Assembly (NCBI RefSeq): GCF_030362815.1
Contig: NZ_JAUCGR010000001.1
Location: forward strand, 1,251,471-1,315,470
DNA length: 64,000 nt
Reading direction: 5' to 3'
Source of the DNA: Cellulomonas edaphi
Lineage (GTDB): Bacteria; Actinomycetota; Actinomycetes; Actinomycetales; Cellulomonadaceae
The notes below the pieces were generated by a model. The model was not told the DNA's origin, did not search any database, and was given only the letters and a program-made list of their open reading frames with translations. This document shows, piece by piece, positions 45,085 through 58,914 of the stretch. Each line of letters opens with the position of its first letter. Position 1 is the first letter of the stretch. Both the position numbers and the translations under genes were made by a program.

Positions 45085-45267
45085 TCAGAGCACGCGCGGA
45101 TGGAACAGCTCGGCGGCTGCCATGGGCGCCGTGCGACGCCGCCAACGCTGGACGAACGTGCGTCGATGGCCGCAGCGCACGCAGGTGAACGAGCGGTCGA
45201 GATGGGTTCCGGGTTCGGGCGTCCGTCCGTCGGGGTCTCCGCGGTAGACGTGCAGGCACACCGTCAT
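45085..45267 (-). CDS. Small cysteine-containing protein, possible zinc ribbon
   Basis: A 60-residue basic protein. One C-x-x-C pair (FTCVRCGHRR) and an N-terminal CLH could form a zinc site (Cys/His/Cys/Cys). GAGGAG 10 nt before ATG 45265-45267 supports translation. The middle GDPDGRTPEPGTHLDRSF looks conserved-domain-like, but I do not recognise the family. It converges with the FG-GAP gene, with 61 nt between stops, and is divergent from the TfoX-N gene. Confidence 0.6.
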   Translation of the reverse strand: MTVCLHVYRGDPDGRTPEPGTHLDRSFTCVRCGHRRTFVQRWRRRTAPMAAAELFHPRVL

Positions 45268-45483
45268 TGGTGCTCACTCCTCATCAGTGGGTGGCTCCAT
45301 CATCCTCGTCGCGCCTACTCCGGGTGCGTCCGGGCGAGGTGAGACCCTCTCGAGTCCACAATGTGAGATTTCCTGGACCGGTGCGCCCTTGACCTGGGCG
45401 GATGCATGTCCGATTTGAGCTGCGCGGGCAATGTCCGAGCCCGGTGCCAGGATCGACGCACGGCCGCACGGAGAGGATGTGCC

Positions 45484-45816
45484 ATGTTCGACGACGACCT
45501 GGCGAGGCGGATCCGTCCCCTCGTCTCACGGCGCGACGACGTCGTGGAGAAGAAGATGTTCGGCGGGCTGGCCTTCCTGGTCGGCGGCCACATGGCGGTG
45601 GCGGCGAGCGGGCGCGGCGGGCTCATGGTGCGCGTACCCCCGGAGCGGCACGACGAGCTGCTCGCGGAGCCAGGTGCCGCGCCCATGGAGATGCGCGGGC
45701 GCTCGACGCCGGGTTGGCTCCGCGTCGAGGCGGGTGCCGTGGAGGACGACGACGAGCTCGCGCACTGGGTCGGCATCGGGGTGGACCACGCCGGCAGCCT
45801 GCCGCCCAAGGAGTAG
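45484..45816 (+). CDS. TfoX N-terminal domain protein
   Basis: A 110-residue protein of the TfoX N-terminal family: VVEKKMFGGLAFLVGGHMAVAAS and GLMVRVPPERHDELL match the core, and GRSTPGWLRVEAGAVEDDDEL the end. The domain alone, without the TfoX C-terminal part, is common in actinobacteria and has no established function there; a link to competence regulation is not implied. GAGAGG precedes ATG 45484. Its stop directly abuts the pimB stop on the other strand (45816/45817). Confidence 0.88.
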   Translation: MFDDDLARRIRPLVSRRDDVVEKKMFGGLAFLVGGHMAVAASGRGGLMVRVPPERHDELLAEPGAAPMEMRGRSTPGWLRVEAGAVEDDDELAHWVGIGVDHAGSLPPKE

Positions 45817-46944
45817 CTACGCGCCGAGGTACTCCCGGCAGCGTGCGGCGATGTCGTCCCACTGCCAGTCGGCCTGCGCGCGGATGCGGCCGGCCTCGCC
45901 CATCGCCCGTGCCCTCTCCCGGTCGGTGAGCAGCTCGACGACCCGCTCGGCGATCTCGGCGGGCGAGGTCGGGTCCACCACGTAACCCGTCACGCCGTCG
46001 TCGACGGCGTCCGGCGCACCGCCGGAGCGACCGACGATGACGGGCTTGCCGCACGACGCCGCCTCGAGGAACACGATGCCGAGCCCCTCCGGCTCGAGGC
46101 CCGCGAGCCGGGTGCGCGACGGCATCGCGAACACGTCGGCGGCGTCGAAGTACGGCGGGATCTTCGCCCACGTGACGGGTCCGGTGAACGTGACGGCGTC
46201 GCCCAGGCCGAGCCGTGCGACCGCCTTCTCGAGCGTCGGGCGGTGCTTGCCGTCGCCCACGATCAGCAGCCGCGCGCCGGGAACCGCGCGCCGCACGGCG
46301 GGCCACGCCGCGATGAGCTGGTCCTGGCCCTTGCGGGCCACGAGCCGGGCCGCGCACACGACGAGCGGAGCGTCGCCGATCCCCAGCTCCGCGCGCACCT
46401 CGTCGCCGCCGCAGCCCGGGTAGAAGCGCTCCGAGTCGACGCCGGGCGCCAGCCGCTGCTGGTGCGAGCGACCGGCGGGGGACAGGCCGCGCGCGATCTG
46501 GTCCCGGCACCATCCGGAGATGTAGGTCAGGACGTCGACCGAGTCGCCGATGCGGCGCAGCAGCGAGCGCATCACCGGCACGCGCGCCCACCACACCTCG
46601 TGCCCGTGCGTGATGGCCACCACCCGCTGCGCCCCGGCGGCGCGCAGGGCGGGCGCGAGGAGCCCCAGCGGGGCCGAGGCTCCGAACAGCACCCGGTCGC
46701 AGCCGTGCTCCTGGAACGCGCGCACCACGTCGCGCCGGACTCGGCGGGTCGGGAGCAGCATCGACGTGCGGTCGCGCACCACGGGATAGGGGAGGGCGGC
46801 GTCGTACGCGGTGTCGCCTGGCATGGAGGACGTGTAGACGACCACCTCGCCCGCGGGGAACCGGTCGCACAGCGCGGCGACGAAGGCCTCGATCCCGCCC
46901 TGGCGCGTCGGGAAGTCGTTGGTCACGACGAGCGTGCGCGGCAC
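45817..46944 (-). CDS. pimB: GDP-mannose-dependent phosphatidylinositol mannosyltransferase PimB-like
   Basis: A 375-residue GT-B, family 4 glycosyltransferase. The N-terminus [20 protein letters not shown] is characteristic of PimB/PimB' enzymes, which add the second mannose to phosphatidylinositol mannoside at the inner membrane face. The GT4 nucleotide-sugar motif E-x7-E appears in [21 protein letters not shown], with [14 protein letters not shown] and [12 protein letters not shown]. The adjacent extra PimA-type genes of mycobacteria are absent, so a related mannosylation role cannot be excluded. It reads leftward; the start ATG is 212 nt from the divergent rpmE. Confidence 0.85.
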   Translation of the reverse strand: MPRTLVVTNDFPTRQGGIEAFVAALCDRFPAGEVVVYTSSMPGDTAYDAALPYPVVRDRTSMLLPTRRVRRDVVRAFQEHGCDRVLFGASAPLGLLAPALRAAGAQRVVAITHGHEVWWARVPVMRSLLRRIGDSVDVLTYISGWCRDQIARGLSPAGRSHQQRLAPGVDSERFYPGCGGDEVRAELGIGDAPLVVCAARLVARKGQDQLIAAWPAVRRAVPGARLLIVGDGKHRPTLEKAVARLGLGDAVTFTGPVTWAKIPPYFDAADVFAMPSRTRLAGLEPEGLGIVFLEAASCGKPVIVGRSGGAPDAVDDGVTGYVVDPTSPAEIAERVVELLTDRERARAMGEAGRIRAQADWQWDDIAARCREYLGA

Positions 46945-47055
46945 AGGGGTCCTCCAGGGGGTCGGGGCCGGGCCATCCTACGAGGCCAGGCCCGCGCGGC
47001 ACGTGCGCGGGCGCCTTCGGGGGCGAGCCGAGATCACGCTCCCGAACGGGAAGAT

Positions 47056-47084
47056 TTCGGCTGGGACGCCTGTTCTGGCAGAAT
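47056..47084 (+). promoter_or_regulatory. Candidate rpmE promoter
   Basis: TTCGGC (47056-47061) and CAGAAT (47079-47084) with a 17-nt spacer lie about 70 nt before the rpmE start. The match is moderate. Confidence 0.35.
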
Positions 47085-47156
47085 GTCCCGCTGGTCTGCG
47101 GTTCACCTGCGCGAGTCACGTGCGGGACCCGGAGACACCCGAACGAGGAGATCCTT

Positions 47157-47369
47157 GTGAAGTCTGACATCCACCCGGAGTACGTGGCCACCGAGGTCAC
47201 GTGCACCTGCGGCAACACGTTCATCACGCGCTCGACCGTGACGAGCGGCAAGATCCACGCCGACGTCTGCAGCGCCTGCCACCCGTTCTACACGGGCAAG
47301 CAGAAGATCCTCGACACCGGCGGCCGCGTCGCCCGCTTCGAGGCTCGCTACGGCAAGAAGGCCAACTAG
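47157..47369 (+). CDS. rpmE: 50S ribosomal protein L31 (zinc-binding type)
   Basis: A 70-residue L31 of the zinc-binding, C-plus type: cysteines in TCTCGNTF and [10 protein letters not shown] form the expected four-ligand site. It bridges the ribosomal subunits. GAGGAG 8-9 nt before GTG 47157 sets the start. It normally sits between rho and prfA; here rho is about 4 kb away. A very long hairpin (47376-47443) immediately follows, before prfA. Confidence 0.96.
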   Translation: MKSDIHPEYVATEVTCTCGNTFITRSTVTSGKIHADVCSACHPFYTGKQKILDTGGRVARFEARYGKKAN

Positions 47370-47375
47370 CACCCT

Positions 47376-47443
47376 CACAGCGCCGGTGCCCGGCGCGGAC
47401 GACTGCCCTCCATGGCAGTGTCCGCGCGGGCGCCGGCGCTGTG
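47376..47443 (+). terminator. 68-nt near-perfect hairpin between rpmE and prfA
   Basis: The outer arms CACAGCGCCGG/CCGGCGCTGTG pair perfectly, then GCCC/GGGC, GCGCGGAC/GTCCGCGC and ACTGCC/GGCAGT continue the stem with one bulge and a CTCCAT loop. About 29 bp are formed in total. It begins 7 nt after the rpmE stop and ends about 80 nt before the prfA start. Confidence 0.8.
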
Positions 47444-47524
47444 GCGTTTCCCGGGCGGACCGCCCGGTGCGAGTCCGCCGCGCGCCCCGTCCCGGCGGAT
47501 CGACCCGATGACAGGAGCTCGACC

Positions 47525-48610
47525 GTGAGCGACGCGTTCGCCGCCGCCCTCCCGCTGCTCGCCGAGCACGCGCAGATCGAGGCGCAGCTGGCGGATCCCG
47601 CGGTGCACGCCGACGCCGGCCGTGCGCGCACTCTGGGGCGCCGCTACGCCGAGCTGGGTCGCGTCGCCGCGGCCTACCGGGCCTGGCAGTCCGCCACCGA
47701 CGACGCGCAGGCTGCCGCCGAGCTGGCCGAGGACCCCGCGTTCGCCGCGGAGCTGCCCGAGCTGCAGGCCGCCGCCGACGAGGCCGCCGCGCGGCTGCGC
47801 AACGTGCTGATCCCGCGCGACCCCGACGACGCGCGCGACGTGATCCTCGAGGTCAAGGCCGGCGAGGGCGGCGAGGAGTCCGCGCTGTTCGCGGGCGACC
47901 TGCTGCGCATGTACACGCGCTATGCCGAGCGCATGGGCTGGGCCACCCAGCTGCTCGAGGCCACCGAGTCGGACCTGGGCGGTTACAAGGACGTGCAGCT
48001 CGCGGTGAAGTCCCGCGGTGCGACCGCGCCCGAGGACGGCGTGTGGGCGCACCTGAAGTACGAGGGCGGCGTGCACCGCGTCCAGCGCGTGCCGGTCACC
48101 GAGTCGCAGGGCCGCATCCACACGTCGGCCGCCGGCGTGCTCGTCTTCCCCGAGGCCGACGACGAGGGCGAGGTCGAGATCGACCCGAACGACCTGCGGA
48201 TCGACGTCTACCGCTCGTCCGGCCCGGGTGGCCAGTCCGTCAACACGACCGACTCCGCCGTCCGCATCACGCACGTGCCCACCGGCATCGTCGTCTCGAT
48301 GCAGAACGAGAAGTCGCAGCTGCAGAACCGGGAGCAGGCCATGCGGGTGCTGCGCGCGCGGCTGCTCGCGGCCCGGCAGGAGGAGGCTGCGGCCGCGGCG
48401 AGCGTCGCCCGGCGGTCCCAGGTGCGCACGGTGGACCGCTCGGAGCGGATCCGCACCTACAACTTCCCCGAGAACCGGATCGCCGACCACCGCACCGGCT
48501 ACAAGGCGTACAACCTCGACGCCGTGCTCGCGGGCGACCTGCAGCCAGTGGTGCAGTCGGCCATCGACGCCGACGAGGCGGCGCGCCTGGCCGCAGCGGC
48601 GGAGCAGTGA
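47525..48610 (+). CDS. prfA: Peptide chain release factor 1
   Basis: A 361-residue class I release factor recognising UAA and UAG stops. The catalytic GGQ lies in [16 protein letters not shown]; the stop-recognition motif is PVT in [14 protein letters not shown], the RF1 position of P-x-T. GTG 47525 follows AGGAG by 7-8 nt. Its TGA overlaps the prmC GTG (GTGA), so the methyltransferase that modifies the GGQ glutamine is translationally coupled. Confidence 0.96.
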   Translation: MSDAFAAALPLLAEHAQIEAQLADPAVHADAGRARTLGRRYAELGRVAAAYRAWQSATDDAQAAAELAEDPAFAAELPELQAAADEAAARLRNVLIPRDPDDARDVILEVKAGEGGEESALFAGDLLRMYTRYAERMGWATQLLEATESDLGGYKDVQLAVKSRGATAPEDGVWAHLKYEGGVHRVQRVPVTESQGRIHTSAAGVLVFPEADDEGEVEIDPNDLRIDVYRSSGPGGQSVNTTDSAVRITHVPTGIVVSMQNEKSQLQNREQAMRVLRARLLAARQEEAAAAASVARRSQVRTVDRSERIRTYNFPENRIADHRTGYKAYNLDAVLAGDLQPVVQSAIDADEAARLAAAAEQ

Positions 48611-49545
48611 GCGCCGGCGCAGGAGACGGTGGTCCCGGGGACTCGCGCGGCCCACTGGGCGTCCGGGACCTGGTCGAGGGTGCGGCCCGGGTGCTCGCCG
48701 AGGCGGGCGTGGCCTCTCCGCGGGTGGACGCCACCGAGCTGGCCGCGTTCGCCCTCGGCCTGGACCGGCTCGACCTCGTGCTCGCGCCCGCCGCTCCCGA
48801 GGGCTTCGCGTCGCGGTACGCGGAGCTCGTCGAGCGCCGTCGCGTGCGCGAGCCCCTGCAGCACATCACCGGACGGACCGGGTTCCGCTACCTGACGATG
48901 GTCGTCGAGCCCGGCGTGTTCGTCCCGCGCCCGGAGACCGAGGTGGTCGCGCAGGCGGCCGTCGACGAGGCCGCCCACCTGGCGAGTGCCGGTCGCCGGC
49001 CGGTCGTCGTCGACCTGTGCACCGGTGCCGGCGGCATCGCGGTCTCGGTGGCCAGCGAGGTGGGCGGTGCGCGCGTCTGGGCGGTCGACGCCTCGCCGGC
49101 CGCCGTCGCGCTGACCGCCCGCAACGCCGAGCTCGCCGGCGCGGACGTCGCGGTGCAGCACGGCGACGTCCGCGACCCCGGCCTGCTGGCCGAGCTCGAC
49201 GGCCTGGTCGACGTGCTCGTCTCGAACCCTCCCTACATCCCCCCGGACGCGGTACCCGTCGATCCCGAGGTCCGCGACCACGACCCCGACCTCGCGCTCT
49301 ACGGCGGCGGGGCGGACGGGCTGGACGTCCCGCGCGCCGTGATCGCCGCCGCCGCGCGGCTGCTCGCGCCGGGCGGCCTGCTCGTGATGGAGCACGCTGA
49401 GGTCCAGGACGCTCGGGCCCGCGCCGCGGCCGAGCAGACCGGGGCCTTCACCGACGTCGCGAGCAGGCCCGACCTCACCGGCCGGCCGCGCATGCTCGTC
49501 GCGCGTCGGATCGGGGCCGGGGGCGTGAAAGACTCGCAGCCGTGA
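48607..49545 (+). CDS. prmC: Release factor N5-glutamine methyltransferase
   Basis: A 312-residue SAM-dependent methyltransferase that methylates the GGQ glutamine of RF1 and RF2. The N-terminal helical domain is followed by the SAM motif [16 protein letters not shown] and the catalytic NPPY in [14 protein letters not shown] 48607 overlaps the prfA TGA, and its own TGA overlaps the next gene by 4 nt. The extra N-terminal residues ([16 protein letters not shown]) are poorly conserved, so a slightly later start cannot be excluded. Confidence 0.95.
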   Translation: MSAGAGDGGPGDSRGPLGVRDLVEGAARVLAEAGVASPRVDATELAAFALGLDRLDLVLAPAAPEGFASRYAELVERRRVREPLQHITGRTGFRYLTMVVEPGVFVPRPETEVVAQAAVDEAAHLASAGRRPVVVDLCTGAGGIAVSVASEVGGARVWAVDASPAAVALTARNAELAGADVAVQHGDVRDPGLLAELDGLVDVLVSNPPYIPPDAVPVDPEVRDHDPDLALYGGGADGLDVPRAVIAAAARLLAPGGLLVMEHAEVQDARARAAAEQTGAFTDVASRPDLTGRPRMLVARRIGAGGVKDSQP

Positions 49546-50207
49546 ACGAGCGGATCCGACCCGCGGGAGACCCGACCAGCTGGGGCCCGGCCGTCGACGA
49601 GGCGGTCAACGCCCTGGCGCGCGGAGGCCTCGTCGTCCTGCCCACCGACACCGTCTACGGCATCGCGGCCGACGCCTTCGCGCCGACCGCCGTGCAGGCG
49701 CTCCTGGACGCGAAGGGGAGGGGTCGGCAGATGCCCCCGCCCGTCCTCATCCCGGCCGTCGCCACCATGGCGGGGCTGGCCACGGACGTCCCGGACGCGG
49801 CGCACGCCCTGGCCGAGGCGTTCTGGCCGGGCGGGCTGACGATCATCGTCGCCGCCCAGCCGTCGCTCGCGTGGGACCTGGGCGAGACGCACGGCACCGT
49901 GGCGCTGCGCGTGCCCGACCACGACACCGCGCTCGCGCTGCTGCGTCGCACGGGCCCCCTCGCGGTCTCGAGCGCGAACCGCACCGGCTCGGCGGCTGCG
50001 CTCACGGCGGGCGAGGCGTTCGAGCAGCTCGGCGCATCCGTCGACGTCTACCTCGACGCCGGTCAGACGCCGGGGCAGGTGGCCTCGAGCATCGTCGACG
50101 CGACCACCCCGACCCTGCGTCTGGTGCGCGCCGGTGCCATCAGCCTCGAGCAGCTCCGCGAGGTCGCGCACGTGGTGGGCCCGGACGACGAGGGCGCCCC
50201 CGGGTGA
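49542..50207 (+). CDS. L-threonylcarbamoyladenylate synthase (Sua5/YwlC/YrdC)
   Basis: A 221-residue Sua5/YrdC-type enzyme combining threonine, bicarbonate and ATP to form threonylcarbamoyl-AMP for tRNA t6A37 modification. LVVLPTDTVYGIAADA, AKGRGRQMPPPVLI, FWPGGLTIIV and AVSSANRTGS are family blocks; the middle one replaces the more common K-x-R-x-x-x-P. It is the short form without the Sua5 C-terminal domain. GTGA overlaps occur at both ends (prmC and wecA). Confidence 0.93.
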   Translation: MNERIRPAGDPTSWGPAVDEAVNALARGGLVVLPTDTVYGIAADAFAPTAVQALLDAKGRGRQMPPPVLIPAVATMAGLATDVPDAAHALAEAFWPGGLTIIVAAQPSLAWDLGETHGTVALRVPDHDTALALLRRTGPLAVSSANRTGSAAALTAGEAFEQLGASVDVYLDAGQTPGQVASSIVDATTPTLRLVRAGAISLEQLREVAHVVGPDDEGAPG

Positions 50208-51343
50208 GGGTCTACCTGCTCGTCCTGCTCCTCGCCGCGGCGGTCGCCTACCTCGCGACGCCGCTCGCGCGCTGGTGCGCCCTGCGCTGGGGTGCCATCA
50301 CCGCGGTGCGGGACCGGGACGTGCACGCCATCCCCACCCCGCGCCTGGGCGGCATGGCCATGTTCGCGGGCATGGGCATCGCCATCGTCATGGCGAGCCA
50401 GCTCCCCTTCCTCTCCGGGGTGTACGACAACCCCCGGCCGCTCGTCGGGATCATCGGCGGCGGTGCGCTGGTGTGCGCGCTCGGCGTGGCCGACGACATC
50501 TGGGACCTCGACTGGCTCACCAAGCTCATGGGACAGGTGCTCGCCGCGGGCTTCCTGGCCTGGCAGGGCGTGCAGCTCTACCAGCTGCCCATCGGGGGCG
50601 TGACGGTCGGCTCGACGCGGATGTGGACGTTCCTGACCATCCTCACGGTGGTCATCGCCATGAACGCCGTGAACTTCGTCGACGGGCTGGACGGGCTGGC
50701 TGCCGGCGTCCTCGCGATCGGCGGCACCGCCTTCCTGCTGTACTCCTACCTGCTCACCAAGAGCACCAGCTCGGACTACGCGAGCCTCGCGACGCTCGTG
50801 CTCGCGGTGCTGGTGGGCGCCTGCGTGGGCTTCCTGCCGCACAACGTCTACCCGGCCCGCATCTTCATGGGCGACTCGGGCGCGATGCTGCTCGGGTTCG
50901 TGTTCTCGGCCGCGGCGGTGGTGCTGACCGGGCAGATCGACCCCGAGTCCGTCTCCGAGCGCGCCAGCTTCCCCGCCTTCCTGCCCATGCTCCTGCCGTT
51001 CGCGGTGCTCCTGCTCCCGCTGCTGGACATGGCGCTCGCCCTGGTCCGGCGCGTCGGAGCGGGCAAGTCGCCGTTCCACCCGGACCGGATGCACCTGCAC
51101 CACCGGCTGCTCGCGCTGGGCCACTCGCACCGCCGGGCCGTGGTCATCATGTACGTGTGGACCGCGGTGATCGCGTTCGGCGTCGCGGCGCTCGTGACGT
51201 TCTCGACGACGGTCGTCCTGTGGCTGCTCGCCGCGGGCGTCGTCCTCGCGCTGCTCGCCACGCTCGGCCCGCTCCGCGGCCGCCGCAAGCCCGCCCCCGC
51301 CGTCCTGCTGGACCCTGACAAGACCCCGGAGACCGCCCGATGA
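50204..51343 (+). CDS. wecA: Undecaprenyl/decaprenyl-phosphate GlcNAc-1-phosphate transferase, WecA-like
   Basis: A 379-residue polyprenyl-phosphate N-acetylhexosamine-1-phosphate transferase of the MraY/WecA family with about 11 membrane helices. It starts linkage-unit synthesis for cell-wall glycopolymers. Motifs are IPTPRLGGMAM, LGVADDIWDLDW (catalytic DD), NFVDGLDGLAAG, FMGDSGAM and the His-rich HLHHRLLALGHSH. It corresponds to Rv1302 in the conserved order before the ATP synthase. The GTG start overlaps the preceding TGA, and its TGA overlaps the next ATG (ATGA). Confidence 0.94.
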   Translation: MRVYLLVLLLAAAVAYLATPLARWCALRWGAITAVRDRDVHAIPTPRLGGMAMFAGMGIAIVMASQLPFLSGVYDNPRPLVGIIGGGALVCALGVADDIWDLDWLTKLMGQVLAAGFLAWQGVQLYQLPIGGVTVGSTRMWTFLTILTVVIAMNAVNFVDGLDGLAAGVLAIGGTAFLLYSYLLTKSTSSDYASLATLVLAVLVGACVGFLPHNVYPARIFMGDSGAMLLGFVFSAAAVVLTGQIDPESVSERASFPAFLPMLLPFAVLLLPLLDMALALVRRVGAGKSPFHPDRMHLHHRLLALGHSHRRAVVIMYVWTAVIAFGVAALVTFSTTVVLWLLAAGVVLALLATLGPLRGRRKPAPAVLLDPDKTPETAR

Positions 51344-51819
51344 GCACCCCCGCCCAGCCCGCCCCGCTGTCCGAGGCGGCCGCGGCCGACGCCTTCCGGC
51401 GCGCCCTTCGCGACATGTTCTGGCTGCTCGGGGCCCTGCTGGTGGTCGGCGTCGGCGTCGGCGCCCTGGTGGACGGCCTCGAGGGCGTGTGGGGTGCCCT
51501 CATCGGGGTCGCGCTCGCGCTCGTGTTCTCGGGCACCACGGTGGTCTCGGTGCTGCGCACGGTGAACACCACCCCGGCCCACACCACGGCCGTCATCATG
51601 GGTGCCTGGCTGGGCAAGATCGTGGTCGTCTTCGTCGCCCTGGCGGTGCTCGCGCAGTTCGACTTCTACAACCGCATGGTGCTCGGCCTGGTGCTCTTCG
51701 CGGGCGTCCTGGGGTCGGCCGTGCTGGACCTGCGGGCCGTGCAGCGAGGCCGCATCCCGTACGTCGAGCCGGCGGCGCCGGACGGCCCTGGGACGGGTCC
51801 TGAACCCGCCGATTCATAG
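51340..51819 (+). CDS. AtpI-like membrane protein upstream of atpB
   Basis: A 159-residue membrane protein with four hydrophobic helices (about residues 28-48, 52-72, 84-104, 108-128) and short charged ends. The position between wecA and atpB corresponds to Rv1303, the actinobacterial counterpart of AtpI, thought to assist ATP synthase c-ring assembly or Mg2+ supply. Sequence similarity to classical AtpI is weak, so the call rests on topology and synteny. ATG 51340 overlaps the wecA stop. The Pro/Gly-rich tail is probably disordered. Confidence 0.8.
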   Translation: MSTPAQPAPLSEAAAADAFRRALRDMFWLLGALLVVGVGVGALVDGLEGVWGALIGVALALVFSGTTVVSVLRTVNTTPAHTTAVIMGAWLGKIVVVFVALAVLAQFDFYNRMVLGLVLFAGVLGSAVLDLRAVQRGRIPYVEPAAPDGPGTGPEPADS

Positions 51820-51893
51820 GTTAGGCTTCCCCCAACCACGACGGCCGACCGCGCTGAGTGTGCCTGCGCTGACGCGGCACCGCGCATCGAACT

Positions 51894-52715
51894 TTGGAGA
51901 CCGCCCTGTCCAGCCTTGCGACGATCCTGCCGCTCGCCGCGGATGACAGTGAATTCCACGCGCCGTCCCTCGCGGACTTCTTCCCGCCGGCCGTCCTCTT
52001 CGAGGGCACCCCCTTCGAGATCAACCGGATCATGATCGTCCGGTTCATCGCGACCGCGGCGCTCATCATCATCATCACCCTCGCCGCGAAGCGCGCGAAG
52101 CTCGTGCCGGGTCGCGGCCAGGTGATCATCGAGATGGTGGTCAACTTCGCCCGCAAGGGCATCGCCGAGGAGATCCTGGGCGAGAAGCTCGGCCGCAAGT
52201 ACGCGCCGATCATCACCACGATCCTGTTCTCCGTGTTCTTCCTGAACATCACCGGCGTGGTGCCGTTCCTGAACATCGCGGGAACGTCCGTCATCGGGCT
52301 CCCGCTGATCTTCGCCCTGTGGGTGTTCGCCCTGTACCTCATCGACGCGGTGCGGGCGCTCGGGGTCGGCGGCTTCCTCAAGGGCCAGCTCTTCCCGCCC
52401 GGTGTGCCGAAGTTCGTCTACATCGTGCTGACGCCGGTCGAGTTCCTGCAGGTCTTCCTGCTGCGCCCCGCGACGCTGACCATCCGACTCTTCGCCAACA
52501 TGATGGCCGGGCACCTGCTGCTCGCGCTGTGCTTCTCGGCCACGTCGTTCCTCTTCCTGCACGCGGCCGGTGGGCTCAAGGTCCTCGGCGTCGTCACCTT
52601 CGCCGGTGGCGTCGCGTTCTTCCTGCTGGAGGTGTTCGTCGCCGCGCTGCAGGCGTACGTGTTCGCCATCCTCACGGCGGTGTACCTGCAGATGGCCATC
52701 GAGCCGGATCACTGA
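51894..52715 (+). CDS. atpB: ATP synthase F0 subunit a
   Basis: A 273-residue proton-channel subunit with five to six helices. The essential arginine is in TIRLFANMMAGH, facing the c-ring glutamate. Y/Q residues and the E-rich helix LLEVFVAALQAYVFAIL also match. The start is uncertain: TTG 51894 lacks a ribosome site, while GGAGA at 51896-51900 would serve a CTG at 51906 (protein starting Ser-Ser-Leu-Ala). No ATG or GTG is available near the correct N-terminus. It leads the atpBEFHAGDC operon. Confidence 0.94.
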   Translation: METALSSLATILPLAADDSEFHAPSLADFFPPAVLFEGTPFEINRIMIVRFIATAALIIIITLAAKRAKLVPGRGQVIIEMVVNFARKGIAEEILGEKLGRKYAPIITTILFSVFFLNITGVVPFLNIAGTSVIGLPLIFALWVFALYLIDAVRALGVGGFLKGQLFPPGVPKFVYIVLTPVEFLQVFLLRPATLTIRLFANMMAGHLLLALCFSATSFLFLHAAGGLKVLGVVTFAGGVAFFLLEVFVAALQAYVFAILTAVYLQMAIEPDH

Positions 52716-53590
<875 letters not shown>

Positions 53591-53591
<1 letters not shown>

Positions 53592-54403
53592 TGCGTGGGA
53601 CGAGTCGGGCGTCGCTGGATGCCGCGGAGGGCCGGTTCGAGCCGGTCCTCGGCGCCGCCGGCGCCAAGGCCTCGGTGCTCGGGGAGCAGCTGTTCGCGCT
53701 CGTCGACGCGCTGGACCACTCCGGCTCGCTGCGCCGGACCCTGGCAGACCCGTCCATCCCGGCCGCGCCCAAGGCCGCCCTGGTGGCACAGCTGCTCAAG
53801 GACGCCGAGCCGGCCGTGATCGAGGCGGCCCAGGGTCTCGTGGGTGCCCGGTGGTCGGACGACCGCGATCTCGCGGACGCGGCCGAGCACCTGGGCTTCC
53901 ACGCGCTCCTGGCGGACGCCGAGGCGCGGGGACAGCTCGACCGTGTCGAGGAGGAGCTGTTCCGCCTCACGCGTGCGCTGGTCGGGGAGCGCGAGGTGCG
54001 TCAGACGCTGTTCGACGACAAGATCCCGGGCTCGGCCCGGGCGGCTCTGGTCGACCAGATCCTGGCCGACCGTGCGGACCCCAGCACCGCGGCCATCGCT
54101 CGGCGCGCGGCGGCCGCCCCTCGGGGCCGTCGTTACGTGGCCACGCTGGGGCACATCGCGGACCTGATCGCGGAGCGGCGGCAGCGGCAGGTGGCGACGG
54201 TGACGGCCGCCGCGCCGCTCACGTCGGCGCAGCGCGACCGGCTCGCCTCGATCCTGGAGCGCGCCTACGGCCGCGCCGTCCAGATCAACGAGGTGCACGA
54301 CACGCAGGTGCTCGGTGGCCTGCGCATCCAGGTGGGGCCGAACGTCGTCGACTCGACGGTGCTCGCCCGCCTGGCGGACGCCCGCCGACGAGTGGCCAGC
54401 TGA
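53591..54403 (+). CDS. atpH: ATP synthase F1 subunit delta
   Basis: A 270-residue stator protein joining the b-subunit to the top of F1. The C-terminal GGLRIQVGPNVVDSTVLARL is the family signature. At 270 residues it is longer than the E. coli form (177) but close to other actinobacterial deltas, without the b-delta fusion seen in mycobacteria. ATG 53591 overlaps the atpF stop. An 88-nt gap precedes atpA. Confidence 0.94.
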
Positions 54404-54491
54404 ACCAGCGTCACCCCGCGCGCCGCATCACGGCGAGCACCACGACATGTGAGACCGCACGCACCCCGTGCGATGGACGAGGAGAAGAGCA

Positions 54492-56120
<1,629 letters not shown>

Positions 56121-56123
56121 TCG

Positions 56124-58555
<2,432 letters not shown>

Positions 58556-58617
58556 CATCCCCGTAGTGCGCCGGACGCGTCCCGTGAGGGGCGCCGCACA
58601 GCAACCAAGGAGGATCC

Positions 58618-58902
58618 GTGGCATCGCTCGAGGTCGACCTCGTCGCCACCGACGGCAAGGTCTGGACGGGCACGGCCCGCCAGCTGATCGCGCCCGCCGG
58701 CGACGGTGAGATCGGCATCCTCGCCGGTCACACTCCTGTCCTGACGATCCTGCGCGAGGGCGAGGTCCGCGTGTACCCCGAGGGTGGCGGGCCGGTCGAG
58801 CGCTGGCACGTCGACGGCGGGTTCATGTCGTTCGACGACAACCGCGCCACGATCGTGGTCGACGCGGTCAGCCGCACGACGTCGGCGTCCTCGGGGCACT
58901 GA
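58618..58902 (+). CDS. atpC: ATP synthase F1 subunit epsilon (short form)
   Basis: A 94-residue epsilon subunit consisting of the N-terminal beta-sandwich only (VDLVATDGKVWTGTARQLIA, GEIGILAGHTPVLTIL). The C-terminal two-helix domain that inhibits ATP hydrolysis in E. coli (about 138 residues total) is missing; the protein ends soon after the last strand. AAGGAGGA upstream of GTG 58618 is a strong ribosome site. It closes the ATP synthase operon, with DUF2550 12 nt downstream. Confidence 0.95.
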   Translation: MASLEVDLVATDGKVWTGTARQLIAPAGDGEIGILAGHTPVLTILREGEVRVYPEGGGPVERWHVDGGFMSFDDNRATIVVDAVSRTTSASSGH

Positions 58903-58914
58903 GGTCGTACCGCG

